From: Globisporangium splendens
Lineage: Eukaryota > Oomycota > Peronosporomycetes > Pythiales > Pythiaceae
Reading direction: 5' to 3'
Length of the DNA stretch: 64,000 nucleotides
Assembly (NCBI GenBank): GCA_006386115.1
Contig: VFIW01000103.1
Coordinates: 1-64,000 of the forward strand
The position numbers and the translations under genes were made by a program. Below, piece by piece: positions 53,395 to 64,000 of the stretch. The notes beneath the pieces were generated by a model. The model saw only the letters and a list, made by a program, of their open reading frames with translations, had not been told where the DNA came from and made no database searches. Every line of letters starts with the position of its first letter. Position 1 is the first letter of the stretch.

Positions 53395-55038
53395 CTAAAC
53401 GGCTTGAGTGGCGCTCGCCGCATACAAGTGCTCTAACCGCTGGCTGAACAGCACGGAGCGAGGCATCGGGGACGACGCCATGGCTCCGCTCGCATCAATT
53501 CGTTCTTGATACTGGAGGTACTGCGGGAGCTGCTGCGCGCTCGGGGAGCTCTCGAGTTCGGTCAGGATGATGCGGACGGCTGGGAACCGCGTCTGCACCA
53601 TCTCGACGACCTCTCTGGACACGAACACGGCGACGATCGTGATCTTGGCTTCCAAGGCGCCGTTGCGCACCAGACTCTCGATCGCAATCGAGACCATCTG
53701 CGGCGACGTCACCGCGACATCGAGAAGCAGCACGTTGTGGTTGTACAGCGCCGACGAGAGCTGCGACTCCACCAACTTGATCTTGACGTCCTGGTGCCAC
53801 TGCGAACGCTCAAACTGCACATACCCGCGTGGGCAGTGGGGCTCGACCGAGTGGAACACGTCGAGGATCGCGTGGTGCGTCTGTTCCATCGTGATAGCAC
53901 AGATCGGGCTCGCCTTGGTCTTTGGAGGGGAGACCGCCGCCGCCGTCGAGGCAAATGGACCGACGAAAGCCGCAGTGAGCGTCGGGATCATCACGAGCGC
54001 TTCCTCGATCAGCAAGAGCATGATCTGGTTCGAGCAGCGGCGGAACTCTGGCAGCGAGATGTCAGGCTTGTCGACGATCGACAGCAGCACGGATGCCGCG
54101 CGAGAGTTCACCTTGTGGACCTGGCCGAGGAAGTTGTTGGCGCCAGTGCTGTTGTCCGCTGCGGCACTCTGGAACGGTGAGTAGATCGCCTTCACGCACG
54201 TGATGAGCTTCTCCGTGGCCTTATTGGCGATGCCACCGGCGCGAGGCTTCTTCGGGTGCTTCGTGAACGGGTTCTGGTTCACGCGCGAGAGGACTTCGTC
54301 GCGGTGCTTGTACAAGTTGCAGATCGACGACCGACTCACTTGGTACTCCTTCGCGAGCACCGACTGCTTCTCGCCCTTGTCGAGGCGCGCGAGGATCGCA
54401 CGGCGGTCCATCTCACGCAAGTACCGCGACTTCTTACCCGTGCCCGTGCACGTGGTGGCGCTGGTGCTCGTCGTGCAGCTCGAGGACGCCGACGACGTGC
54501 TCTTGCTGCTGGGGGAGTTGTCCATCTTGAACTGCTGCACGTCGCTCAGCGAGGACGCGGACTTGGCTCGCCGCATCCCAACCATCTCGTCGTCGGACGA
54601 CACTGGATCACAGCCGCACGGGCAAGGCTGGGGGCTCTGGGACGCCGTTGGTGGCGCGAAGAACACTTGGTTTCTAAACTGTTGTTGCTGCTGCTGGTGG
54701 TGCTGCTGGTGGTGCTGGTGGTGGTGGAACTCGCCCAACGGCGCGCTTGGACTGGACGGGGACGCTGGATGCGGGCGGTAGAACTGCTGCTGCGTCTGCT
54801 GTTCCTGGTAGTAAGCTGGCTGAGCCTGAGGCTGCTGAAAAGCGGCGCGTGGGGGCTGCATGAGCACCGAGAGCGATGGCAGCTTGGTCACTGCTGCGCG
54901 CTCCTGCTGCTCCTGTTGTTGTTGCTGTTGCTGCTGCTGTTGTTCGAGCTGTCGCTGCTGCTCCAGGTACCGCTGCGCCGGGTTGTACTGGTACATCGGG
55001 TCGTCTTCGCTCGACAGGAGGTCTTGGATCCCAGTCAT
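53395..55038 (-). CDS. HTH + UPRT-like protein, polyQ single-copy member
   Basis: I choose ATG 55038 (MTGIQDLLSSEDDPMYQYNP, 547 residues); the frame is open to an ATG at 55338, but that extension reads like 5' leader. The N-terminus holds two Gln runs and His/Gln-rich tracts. RYLREMDRR starts at about 205, with a helix-turn-helix after it (KGEKQSVLAKEYQVSRSSIC) and a basic KHPKKPR. The UPRT-like domain shows IMLLLIEEALVMIP, CAITMEQTHHAILDV and VLLLDVAVTSPQMVS; the PRPP loop is fully lost. Features shared with the 5211 gene and the absence of mobile neighbours suggest the ancestral locus. It probably acts in the nucleus. Confidence 0.8.
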   Translation of the reverse strand: MTGIQDLLSSEDDPMYQYNPAQRYLEQQRQLEQQQQQQQQQQEQQERAAVTKLPSLSVLMQPPRAAFQQPQAQPAYYQEQQTQQQFYRPHPASPSSPSAPLGEFHHHQHHQQHHQQQQQQFRNQVFFAPPTASQSPQPCPCGCDPVSSDDEMVGMRRAKSASSLSDVQQFKMDNSPSSKSTSSASSSCTTSTSATTCTGTGKKSRYLREMDRRAILARLDKGEKQSVLAKEYQVSRSSICNLYKHRDEVLSRVNQNPFTKHPKKPRAGGIANKATEKLITCVKAIYSPFQSAAADNSTGANNFLGQVHKVNSRAASVLLSIVDKPDISLPEFRRCSNQIMLLLIEEALVMIPTLTAAFVGPFASTAAAVSPPKTKASPICAITMEQTHHAILDVFHSVEPHCPRGYVQFERSQWHQDVKIKLVESQLSSALYNHNVLLLDVAVTSPQMVSIAIESLVRNGALEAKITIVAVFVSREVVEMVQTRFPAVRIILTELESSPSAQQLPQYLQYQERIDASGAMASSPMPRSVLFSQRLEHLYAASATQAV

Positions 55039-55338
55039 CTTTGCTTTCCTACGAATGCTGCTATGTGTGTGTGTGGCCGAGTGCGCAAATTGAGGACTGA
55101 GGCGAGAGAGAAGCCAGGGCGGGAGGGAGGGATCGAGCCACGCGGGAATATGATATCTCAACCTTGTTCCTCCGTATGTAATTGGACGAATCGCACCTCG
55201 GTTTCGCTTCTCGTGCGGAGTGGTGGGTGGGGCAGGCTCTCGGTCTTTGAACTTGGCGCAGAGAACGCGCGGATGGGCTGTATGTTGTTTGGTTGGGCAC
55301 GAGCTGAAGGATGGGATGCGCTCGCCGCCACTCACCAT

Positions 55339-58300
55339 CCGCCCTTTCTATGAGTTGCTGGGACTTTCGTGATGATTCGCTCGCTTGATACGTGAGACTT
55401 TGGCGAATCTCCCAAGAGCTGCGCACGGTTCATACCAGTGGGGCAAAGGGATCCAGGTGTTCTGGGTACTCGGGGTGTGCGAAGGAGCTGCATGGTGACC
55501 TTGCGGGTCTGCCGCTTGATCTGGGGAGCCTAGGTTTTCCCTTTTCGACATGCACATGAAGCTGCCAGCACCACGGTTTCATCAGCATGTTCCCAGATGG
55601 CTGGCGTGATTCAAAATGGATATTCCGGGTACGACCCACCTAATGGTGGGGGGATGTGCGAAGGAGGGAAAGAGTGGTTCAAGCACAGGTTAATTCATGC
55701 ATTCCTGCTCTACCGTACGCGCAGATTGTAGGTCATCATGGCGAAAGCACACACATCCATGCTGGCGTTCTCTTCTTCCTGTGGTGTGTATGTGTGTGTG
55801 TGTGTGTGTGTAGGTTTCCTGCTATCATTCCGCCTGCAGCAGCCGCATCTCCCTCATCAAATTCCATCACTCAACACCACAAAGAACAGGGATAGAAAAG
55901 ATTGGATGAGTTGCACTTTTGACGCTCAGAGGACCACTTTGGCTGCTCACAGTACCGACTGAATTGAGAACCAAATGCACAACACAACGTCAAAGTTTGG
56001 GAATGGGTCAAAAACTGGTCGTGTCTTTTTGAAACAAGTCGATCTCTTGACGCATGCCGATGATGCCAAGGAAGAGCAATGCGATGGATCGGGATGAGAT
56101 GATGACGGCAAGCAGCTACGCGCACTGATTGCCTCCATGTCGAACGGGTCATTCGCGTTTGCCCCGATACATCCCGCCGAACCAAGGTCTCCTCAGCATG
56201 CAACCTTGGCGGCGAGACTCAAGTGCACCTGCCTATGCACCTCCTGATCAAATGAGCCAAGCACGCGTTGCTTGGTCTTTTCACTCGTATTGGGTGAAGA
56301 AACGCACGAGCGAGCAGCAACCGCAACATGTGTGGCGGCACGCTTTCCTGTCTCATCCCGCGTTTCTCTCTCTCTGACAGTCAGTCGGGACCCCAGATGA
56401 TTGGAGTGGCAGGCTGGCTGGTTGACTCGTGCTTCAGTCGTGAGGTTGACCGGACAATAGAGTCTAATCGAATGTTTGGATGACTGCATTTGCGACATCG
56501 AGGTGAAGCAAACCAAGCTCGCCTGATCTACAAGAGACAGACCAGGATCCGAAAGCCCTCTCGTCTCTCTTGCTCTCGTCTCGGCGTGACGGCGAAGAGA
56601 TACGGATATATCATGTTGAGAGATGCAAGGTGATCACGTGACAGAGCTCCACGCACGCCCGCGAGGCGAATCTGAAGGACCGGGATTCGACGGCGGCTCG
56701 CTTCTTGAAGTTACGGACCCTCTCGTCCAGTCAAATCCACTTTCTGAACCAACTGCACGGTACAGGAACCCAACTTCAGAAGTTCGGCAAAGATACGAAA
56801 ATGACATTCGCATGCAACGCAGGCAGACACCGGCAGGCAGGCAGGCAGGCAGGTGGTGGTGACTGATGAATGACGCGTGTTCGTGCGGCTCGAGAGCCAC
56901 GCGCACCCCGGCTTTTCCTTCCTTTTTGACTCTGTCTCATGAAAACCAGGAATAAGATTGAAGGGTGGGGTGACAGCAGCGAGCATACCTCAGCTCAAAG
57001 TGGTGGGTGGCGCTCGTGCCACAACACCCCATTCGTGCCTCTGTCAAAAAGCGCGAGGTTCAAAGTGTGGATGGGACCAATGGAAGGAAGGAATGTCTGC
57101 CACGCGTGCAGGTGTAGGTTGAATCTTCTCAAGCCGCATGACGAATCTCTTTTCGATACCGCATTGGCAAACGTGAGTGGGACTCCACCAAAGCGCAGCC
57201 TTGGCACTGTAGGACGTTCGGTCGTCGTGGCCGTGAGAGCTTTTCGTCGGGCAAAAGAGAAGGAAGAGGTCCGAAGGCGGTGGGAGGCAACAAAGACGTG
57301 GCGCGAGTCGTTTACACTTGAACTGGAGGCAGCAGCTGCTCCCTCTTACACACACACACAACCCCTGCGACAGGTCCGTTCGGTCGTCGACAGCAGACAG
57401 GTTCAATGCTGTTTGCTGCGCCGCGCAGAGAACGGGGACTCACCAAAAGGCTCACGCTGTCTTTGTTGCAACACATGCATCTTTAGTGTACAGCTGGCTC
57501 ACATCCATGCGTGTCTTCATCCAAACACTGGGGATGATCTCGAGCTGTGTACATTGGGGATCACGGCGCCACTACTGTAGCTTCTCGCGGCCATCAGTTT
57601 CTGGTGCCTTGCCACAGTGCTGCAGAGCAACCCCATATGTAGGCTAGTGTCGCAGTCGCCTTCATTCGAGGTGCGTGTGCCTAATTGTCACGTGCATTTT
57701 GATCTGGCATTAGCAGCCCACGGAAGACCATAAGCAGCAGCAAAGTCCTGTTGTCAAATGGAACGCCACTCACTCACCCAAACATGAGGGTCATGTGGTA
57801 TCATAGGCAGGTCCCTAACGATATGTACAGTGCTGCTGAGGACTGAATCAAGTAATCGCCCGTTTGAGAAATCACTCGGGATATCTTGTTTGCCATCCTC
57901 GTGGTCCTTCGCGTCAGGGGTTTGCTTCAGACTGTTCGCTGATGAGGAGAGAGGAAGCCCTCCGTCTCATTTGATACAAACGCAGTTTGGTTGAATCTCG
58001 AATCTCGCCTCCCATCACTTCCAATCCACCGAGTTTGTTTTCTTTCTTCTGTTTCTGAGATACTGGCACATCATGAGCCAGTTCCTCCTCATCGTTGGAA
58101 GTTAGTGACACACAGAAACTGGCGGACGCTCCTGGCCATTCATTCACGTGTTGCGCACGTACCTTCAGAATCTAAAGTTGATGCTCGCATCTCCAGGGCT
58201 ACACTATGCATCCTCAAGCACGAGGTGCATGCCACCGATTTGTCTTCTTCACTTCCTCCTCTCTGTTCTCGCTCCTTGGCTGAACCCAATGGTTTGGTGT

Positions 58301-59184
58301 TTGTCGTCGCATTTGCCGCATGCACCAGGCTCATTCGTCCTCCATGTAATAACTCTTGCATAATTGGCGCGGCTTTGTGGCTGCTATCGACGCGACGACG
58401 AAGATGGCACTCGCAATCTTTTCCCCATGATCTTCATATTCGCAGATGGTGAATGTCGTGGAACGGCGATTGCAGACGTGACTTGGGCGATGCCATCGCA
58501 TACCCGTCACCTCCTACAAAGGCACGAGCATCGGTAAGTTCGGCACTCACGAGCTTCTCAGAGAAGTCCGTCACTCTGCTCGATCGTGAGGAATCGGATA
58601 CCCACGCTAGGAAAGATGGAATGAACAAAATCCGAAGGGTTAAGTTACGTATTCAATGAGATATAAAGAGTGCGGTGGTGGTCGCGTGTGCAACACCAAC
58701 AATCGACACCAAAAAAGTCCGCTGCGTGAGTCGACAGTACTTGTTTGCGCCGCCAAACACTCGATAAAGGCGGTTTCATGGCATTTCATGGTTCATCATC
58801 TTTGCGCGGATCCTTTTCTTCTTCTTTATCTCGAAAGCGACAGCATGATATTGGAGTCGGTGCTGGGCTTGGACACAAGCTTTGGGTGGGAAGCGGACAA
58901 AAAACAACTCCAAGCATGCAAAGTACGGTGACCACAGACAATAGTCGTTGCATGGAGATTGATCTTTGCGCGATTCAAGCCCGCCGAGAGCATGTATCCT
59001 TGCGTAACACCAGTCCAAATGCACTGGTATAGTCGGCTGGAAACCACGTGTTGCATCCTTTTCTTCGTCGTGCTGTACCTCATAGAGACCCACCACTGCA
59101 ATTCTGCGCGCTTGATTCAACACATCTTGATTCTCCCAACTTCTGTGGAGACTTGTCGCAATCGATACTGGAGGGTTAGCTCTA
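55339..59184. other. Intergenic, 3.8 kb, microsatellites only
   Basis: Contains a GT run (55791-55812) and a GGCA run (56832-56852). Open frames here (for example 56939-57580) have no recognisable domain. Nothing else supported. Confidence 0.45.
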
Positions 59185-61590
59185 TTACGCATGGGAAGGC
59201 GACGACGACGACGAGGACGAAGAAGCGATCGAGGTCGACACTGAGCTGCTGCGCTCCGTGGACTGGGTTTGACTCGCAAGTACTTTTCGAATACCTTCTT
59301 CATCATCTTCTCGCAGCACGAAGCTCAAACCGCTGGCAGCAGCTCCACTCCCGTTGGACACGTGGACGCTGCCGCCGTGTTTGTCGTCCCCATCGGGTTC
59401 TTTCTTCTCGGGACGAACAAGCATAAAGCTCTCCGACTCGTTCTCCACGTACGCTGGCACTCGCGCTCGCAACGTCGCATCGATCAAGCGGTTGTTGTCA
59501 CGGATGCGAACAGACACGTATTGCCGCGTCACGCTCGCGACCTGGTGCGTGATCGTGCTCACGTATTGCTGCAGCAGCTCTTCCGCCGAGCCGGTGTCCC
59601 GCACGAGTTTCTCGACCAATTGTTTCATGCCCTTGGCGTTCTTTGCCAAATCGCGGCCTTCTTGACGCGTTGTTTTCACCCACGTCTCCATCAGCGCCAA
59701 GTTTTCACGAAGTTCCGCAATGTCGGTCTTGTACTCGCTTTGGAAATGCTTGAATTGCACCTGCAGTTGATGGACGGTACGAGAAAACGCATCGCCAGAA
59801 CCATTCGGCGCACCATTGCCCGTCACGCCTGGACTCGAAGACGACGCACCAGGTCCAGCCTTGTTCTTCATTTTCGACGAAGCGGCACCGTTACCGTTGC
59901 TCGTTGGACTCACCGAATCTGGACTGTTCAACGACTCGGTCGATACTTTGCTCCATTTCAGCATATCTCCTTTCCATTTCTCTTCAACCTCGACGATCTT
60001 GTTTTGAATTACTCGAATCTGCGCCGCCACAGACGATGACGTATCATGCCAGGACCCAAACTCGCCCTCCAACTGCTGCAACCATTCTTCATGTTCACCG
60101 AAGCGCGTTTGAATACGACTCTCGAGACCGACCCTCTGCTTGCTTTCCTGGATCAAACGCTCTTCAAAGTACGTGCTCAGCTTCGTGAGTGACGCTTCGT
60201 GCTCTTCTGCGAGCGCACCAAGCACGGTCTCATACGACAACGAGGGCGACGACGACGCAGCCGAAGACGCCACATCGCGCATCTGGGTTTGAATCTCGTC
60301 TTTCGCGATCTCTGCAATCACTGACTCCAATTGCTCCTTCACGGTTTCCACGCACTTGACCTCAAGCTCCGCAGTGGCTGCATTTATTAAAAGCATAAAG
60401 AGGAAAGTGAGTCATAGATTTCCCCATAGCAATCATACACATATGCACAATCGTTGCCACTTACATGCTTGCACTTTTAGGTCGATTTCCTCTCGGAGGG
60501 TCTGCACCAGCGTTTTCACCTGACTGTTCTTGCCGTGCTTTCCCACAGGGACACCCAAAACCTTGGAAATTTGCGCCAACTGGGACTGGAAGGCACTTTG
60601 ACGTCCTTCCAACGTGGACACACGATCACTCATGGCGCTCCCAGCACCTGGGGGAAGCTGCGACGATGGCTGTGGAGGAGGTAGCGGTGGCTGCGGCTGG
60701 CCAAGAGGCAGCGACGATCCAGGTAGCGGCGGCTGCACTCCATGGGGAATAACGCCTTGCGCCATACTCGTATTCCCCATGCCGCTTTTGATCAGCGACG
60801 TGACTTGACCTTGCAGCGCATGCAGTTGCTGCTCCAGTTCCGAAACTCGAAGCTTTAGTGGTTCGCAATTGCAGTTTGTAGGCGATCCCACGGGGGTCAT
60901 CAACCCTGGCGGCTGTGACTTTGGTTGCTGCTGTTGCTGCTGCTGCTCGATCTGCGCGAGAATGAAATCCTGCAGCGCGAACGCAAACTCCTTCGACTTG
61001 GATTCGACCTGGAGCGTGCTAGGGTCGTTCATCATCATCGTGCTCATCGGGTACGCTCGGCTGCTCGCATTATACGTGTAGTGCGCGCTGCTCGACGCCG
61101 TTGCTGCTGTCGCCGTCGTCGACGCACCAAACGCGAAACTACTGCTGCTCGTACCAGTATTACTGGTTGCCGGATGGCTGAGGTTGGGCGGTGGTCGTCG
61201 GATCGGGTCCTCGAAGCTCGCTAACCTGTCACCCGCGGACGGACGGAACGCTGGCTGCAGGTACGACAGGTACGACGGCAGCGCCTCCTCCTCTCGCTCT
61301 TCTTCTTCGGGCGCCATGCGGTTCCAGAGTAGCCGCGCATTGCCCGAGCCGATCACGCCGTGGTTCTCCGACCCGCTTCGCGCAAAGCCTGCTGACGATG
61401 TAGATGCTGCGCCGGTGGTTGTTGCGCGCGTAGAATCAAACGACCACATCGCATCGATAGACGAAGACGGGGGAGCTCGCGCTGTGCTGCTCGTGCCGGT
61501 GGTGGAGCTGTTGCTGCTGCCGGAGGTTGTGGAAGTCGCCGCAACGGCGCTGAGCCCGCCGTTGTTCGCCAGATCCGAGTTGCGCCACAT
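59185..61590 (-). CDS. Coiled-coil protein, two exons, unknown function
   Basis: Exon 61590-60465 joins exon 60377-59185 across an 87-bp intron (GTAAGT...AAATGCAG); the split codon gives KVQA|S|TAELEV and 772 residues. Residues 1-200 are Ser/Thr/Ala-rich and disordered, followed by a short polyQ (EQQQQQQQP) and a Pro/Gln linker. From about 260 there are repeated heptad-like helices (LKLRVSELEQQLHALQGQV; VKEQLESVIAEIAKDEIQTQ; FKHFQSEYKTDIAELRENLA). A conserved-looking tail reads RDNNRLIDATLRARVPAYVE. This suggests a structural or cytoskeletal role, but no family is recognised. Confidence 0.7.
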
Positions 61591-62275
61591 ACGAAGACAG
61601 GAGTACTACACAGAGACGCAGGAGGGGGAGTGGAGAGGGGGGAGAGAGAGGGAAGACGCGGTGTCTTCTTCTTCTTCGACTGCTGCTGTGTGTGGGGAGA
61701 ACGAAATGACAGGTGTGCGCAGAATGATGTGAATGGCGCGGCAAACACTGTGGATGAAGGAAATATACGTCCAGTACACAACAACACACAAGCAGGAGTG
61801 TGTGGGCCACACTGAGCACAGTTGGATAGAAAGAGCGTGAGTCGGAGAGGCTATTGGTTGTAAGAGGTGGAGCAGAGACACTATTGGAGCAGTAAGATGT
61901 TGATACTTTTGAGTCAGATGACAGGGTTACTATGTTTTAAAGGGTGTGAGAAAAATGTGGGTTATAATTGGTGCAGAATGGTGTTGGGAGATGCCATTGA
62001 TACCTCAAACGCCGATTCTCTGGATGCGACTTGTTCCGCTGCTGTTTGATTGAGAGAGCAACAAGATACGCTGCGTGCAAGAATAGATTGACGGATCTCC
62101 TTCTGTGCATGGGTTTGGAGCTCCTCGGTCCAAATATGTCGTTGGTGGTAAGGAAAGAGAAAAGCTACCTACCTAACAGCCTAGGCAAGTCTTGCCTTGG
62201 ACTCGCACGCCTCTCATTTGTCTTTTGGTCGAAAGCATTCCAAGTTCATTGCTGATTCCACTGACCGCCTGTGAG
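61591..62275. other. Intergenic; upstream exon of the next gene expected here
   Basis: A purine-rich tract (61618-61655) lies before the coiled-coil gene. The following membrane-protein gene needs a first exon in this stretch, but I could not place it with matching phase. Confidence 0.4.
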
Positions 62276-62882
62276 TCCCAAACTCGAGTCGCTCGAGCCT
62301 CTACTGCGGCTCGTCAGCGCCGGTGTCGCGGTGCTGCTGTTCATCGTGTCTTGCGCCGGGTTCAAGCACGTGTCGGCGTCCAAGGGTGCGTTTGGCGGTG
62401 CGAGCAGCTTGGGGTGCATCTGCTTCTTGGGGTGCTGCTTCGGTGCGTTGCTGGCGCTCGCGGAGCTCAACTGGGGGCTCTTCTATTTCTTCTTCGGGTT
62501 CCTGCGGTATCGCATTGGCCGCGCCGTGCTCTTTGCCGTCTCGGACATCATGGTCGCGCTCATCGGCAAGGACCTCGATGACCAGTGCCGCTGCAAGTCG
62601 TACGTGATCCTGGTCGTCGAAGGTGCGGCGTGCGTGGACATGGCCGCGCTCCATTTGTTTGGCGTCTTCGTGTTTGGCAACAACACGAAGCCCAGTGCGC
62701 CGCCATCCAGAGGCAGCACGGCGCTGGCGATCCCATCGCTGCCCAAGCAACCACCGCACTCGGCCAAAACGGACTCGACGGCGTTTGAGCCCATCGTGCA
62801 CGCGCCGCCATCCACAACGGCTCGCGCTGCTGCCAGCAGTAGCAGCAATGACCGGAACCGACCAACATGGATGAATGCCTGA
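62276..62882 (+). CDS. Four-helix membrane protein, COPI-associated/Tvp15-like
   Basis: The open frame starts without an ATG after a stop upstream. A 3' splice site (CTGAC...CTGTGAG at 62275) probably begins this exon in phase 2. Four hydrophobic segments follow: VSAGVAVLLFIVSCAG, LGCICFLGCCFGALLALA, YFFFGFLRYRIGRAVLFAV and SYVILVVEGAACVDMAALHL. The run NWGLFYFFFGFLRYRIGRA agrees with the conserved core of COPI-associated proteins of the Golgi. The C-terminal 70 residues are a Pro/Ser-rich cytosolic tail ending at TGA 62880. The family call is by motif memory only. Confidence 0.5.
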
Positions 62883-63126
62883 AAGTGTAGCCATCTCCAT
62901 CTTTTTTCCCAATTTTAGACAAACCTAACGGTTATTCACGTAAATTCAACTGTACAAATGCACCAATTCGAAAGGCAACAAGCTGAAGCTGCTTTAACTG
63001 TAGTACAACATCGTTTGCTTCCCATTTATCCAATTGTCTGACAACTATTATACTAGATGCGTAATTTACTGGGGCTGTTTCTTCAGATATCCTGCCTTTT
63101 CTGACAGTGCAAAAAACACCAGCAAA

Positions 63127-64000
63127 ATGAGCACCTCAATGCAAGAAAACTTTGCCGCGATCCTCCAGTACGTCGACGACGTCGCTGCCGTACGTTCGCA
63201 TGCACACTGAATGGACGCTCCTATTGCTGCCTTCTATGTCCATGTGCCTCACACGCTGTACATGCTCCTTGTATCGGTTCAAACTAGGAGCCGAACCCCG
63301 AGACGGCGCCGTACGCGTCGCACTACCGCGTGCTCGAGATCCTCCAGAAACTGCTCTCAACGCCCATTTCTCCACTGGTACGAAGGCAATGTGATGCATT
63401 CTCTGTGTGTGTTTACGTATAGGTGTACTCGTTATATGTGTCCTGACCGCCGTTATGGCGTTTGCTTCTGTTGTTGAGTAGGAAGTGGCGGTAGCGAATG
63501 CAAAGATCGGCGCGACGTATCTCCACGTAGAAGAGCCTCACAGTGCGTTGCTGTTTTACTGTTTTACATGAGTATGGGGCGTTCGCCATACAAGCAAGCG
63601 CTGCATAAAGAAGCATAAGGCGCGACTCACTCATGTGTATGTATGCGATGCTTGTGATGCAGATGCCCAGCCGGCGCTTGAAACTGCCGCGCGCTTCTTC
63701 TTCCCCGCCTTACTGGAGTACGCTGCAAGTGCAGAGCTAAGCGACGATAACGAGAAGCCATGGACCAAGCACGACATCGACCAGCTCCTGCAGAGTACGT
63801 ATATGAAAGAAACGCACATGCACACTCCAATCGTTGGACTAACGTATTGCTGTCTGTTTGGTGATTATTGCATGTAACTCGTAGAGCTCCCACGCATCCA
63901 GATCGAACCTGCGCATGATGCGCATGCAGTCAGCATCCTGGGTACAGATTTGCTCCATTGAGCTTCCTCATGTCCGTCTTTCTTGCATAATGCTTGACTG
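63127..64000 (+). CDS. KIF-binding-protein-like gene, first five exons, continues past window
   Basis: Exons 63127-63189, 63288-63377, 63482-63542, 63663-63794 and 63885-63941 join in consistent phase (0, 0, 1, 1, 1), each with GTACGT- or GTGCGT-like donors and TAG/CAG acceptors. The joined protein begins MSTSMQENFAAILQYVDD, then NPETAPYASHYRVLEILQKL and ANAKIGATYLHVEEPHNAQP. The order Asn-Pro-Glu ... Pro-Tyr ... helix ... Gly-x-x-Tyr/His resembles the N-terminus of KIF-binding proteins, TPR-like partners of kinesin motors. The last donor (GTACAG at 63942) would lead outside the window; alternatively the frame ends at TGA 63959. Confidence 0.55.

Noticed and set aside
53395..55338. Longer form of the polyQ HTH-UPRT gene from ATG 55338
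   Set aside because: The extension is Pro/Arg-rich without conserved motifs and reads like a leader; MTGIQDLL is the better start.
1..64000. RXLR or Crinkler effector genes, CRISPR arrays, rRNA and tRNA genes
   Set aside because: I looked for RXLR-dEER and LFLAK-type starts after signal peptides, regular repeat-spacer arrays and RNA gene cores and found none that convince.

Overview
The window looks like a repeat-rich piece of an oomycete (water mould) nuclear genome; I cannot name the species. The grounds are a Crypton tyrosine-recombinase transposon, chromodomain Ty3/gypsy elements, PIF/Harbinger, Helitron and RNase H-bearing non-LTR remnants, short introns (about 87-160 bp) with GTRNGT/YAG borders, and compact genes. 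No bacterial operon, rRNA, tRNA or CRISPR array was seen.

Layout. 1-1.3 kb holds an LTR end of one gypsy family inserted in the 3' end of a second gypsy family. 1.7-3.4 kb holds a decayed PIF/Harbinger element. 3.9-5.1 kb is an old tandem duplication. 5.2-6.8 kb carries the first gene of a family described below. 9.1-21.6 kb is a large nest: a minus-strand gypsy element (LTRs at 9115-9508 and 21146-21633) with an extra antisense gene, interrupted by a plus-strand gypsy element (14430-20843). 21.9-23.1 kb has copia and Helitron fragments, and 23.4-25.8 kb an apparently intact Crypton.

The most striking region is 25.8-44.0 kb. It contains repeated copies of one gene family that joins a short helix-turn-helix DNA-binding domain to a C-terminal domain resembling uracil phosphoribosyltransferase (UPRT) whose PRPP loop has decayed. 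The copies stand in three tail-to-tail pairs: 26155/30223, 35111/39128, and a decayed pair at 39995/43969. Two pairs lie in a 3.70-kb inverted duplication (25807-29509 and 35774-39476) with equal-length arms and signs of gene conversion within each pair. Two more single members lie at 5211-6770 and 53395-55038. The last of these, with polyQ tracts and no repeat context, looks most like the ancestral gene. I infer sequence-specific DNA-binding proteins with a ligand-sensing or dimerising UPRT fold; this function is not established.

From 47 kb on, gene-like sequence returns: an unrecognised spliced gene of about 808 codons (47234-49750), the fifth intact HTH-UPRT gene location (53395-55038), a two-exon coiled-coil protein (59185-61590), a four-helix membrane protein resembling COPI-associated/Tvp15 proteins (about 62276-62882) and the first five exons of a KIF-binding-protein-like gene (63127 to beyond 63941). 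Large stretches between (30.4-35.0, 45.6-47.2, 50.9-53.4, 55.3-59.2 kb) show no gene I can support.
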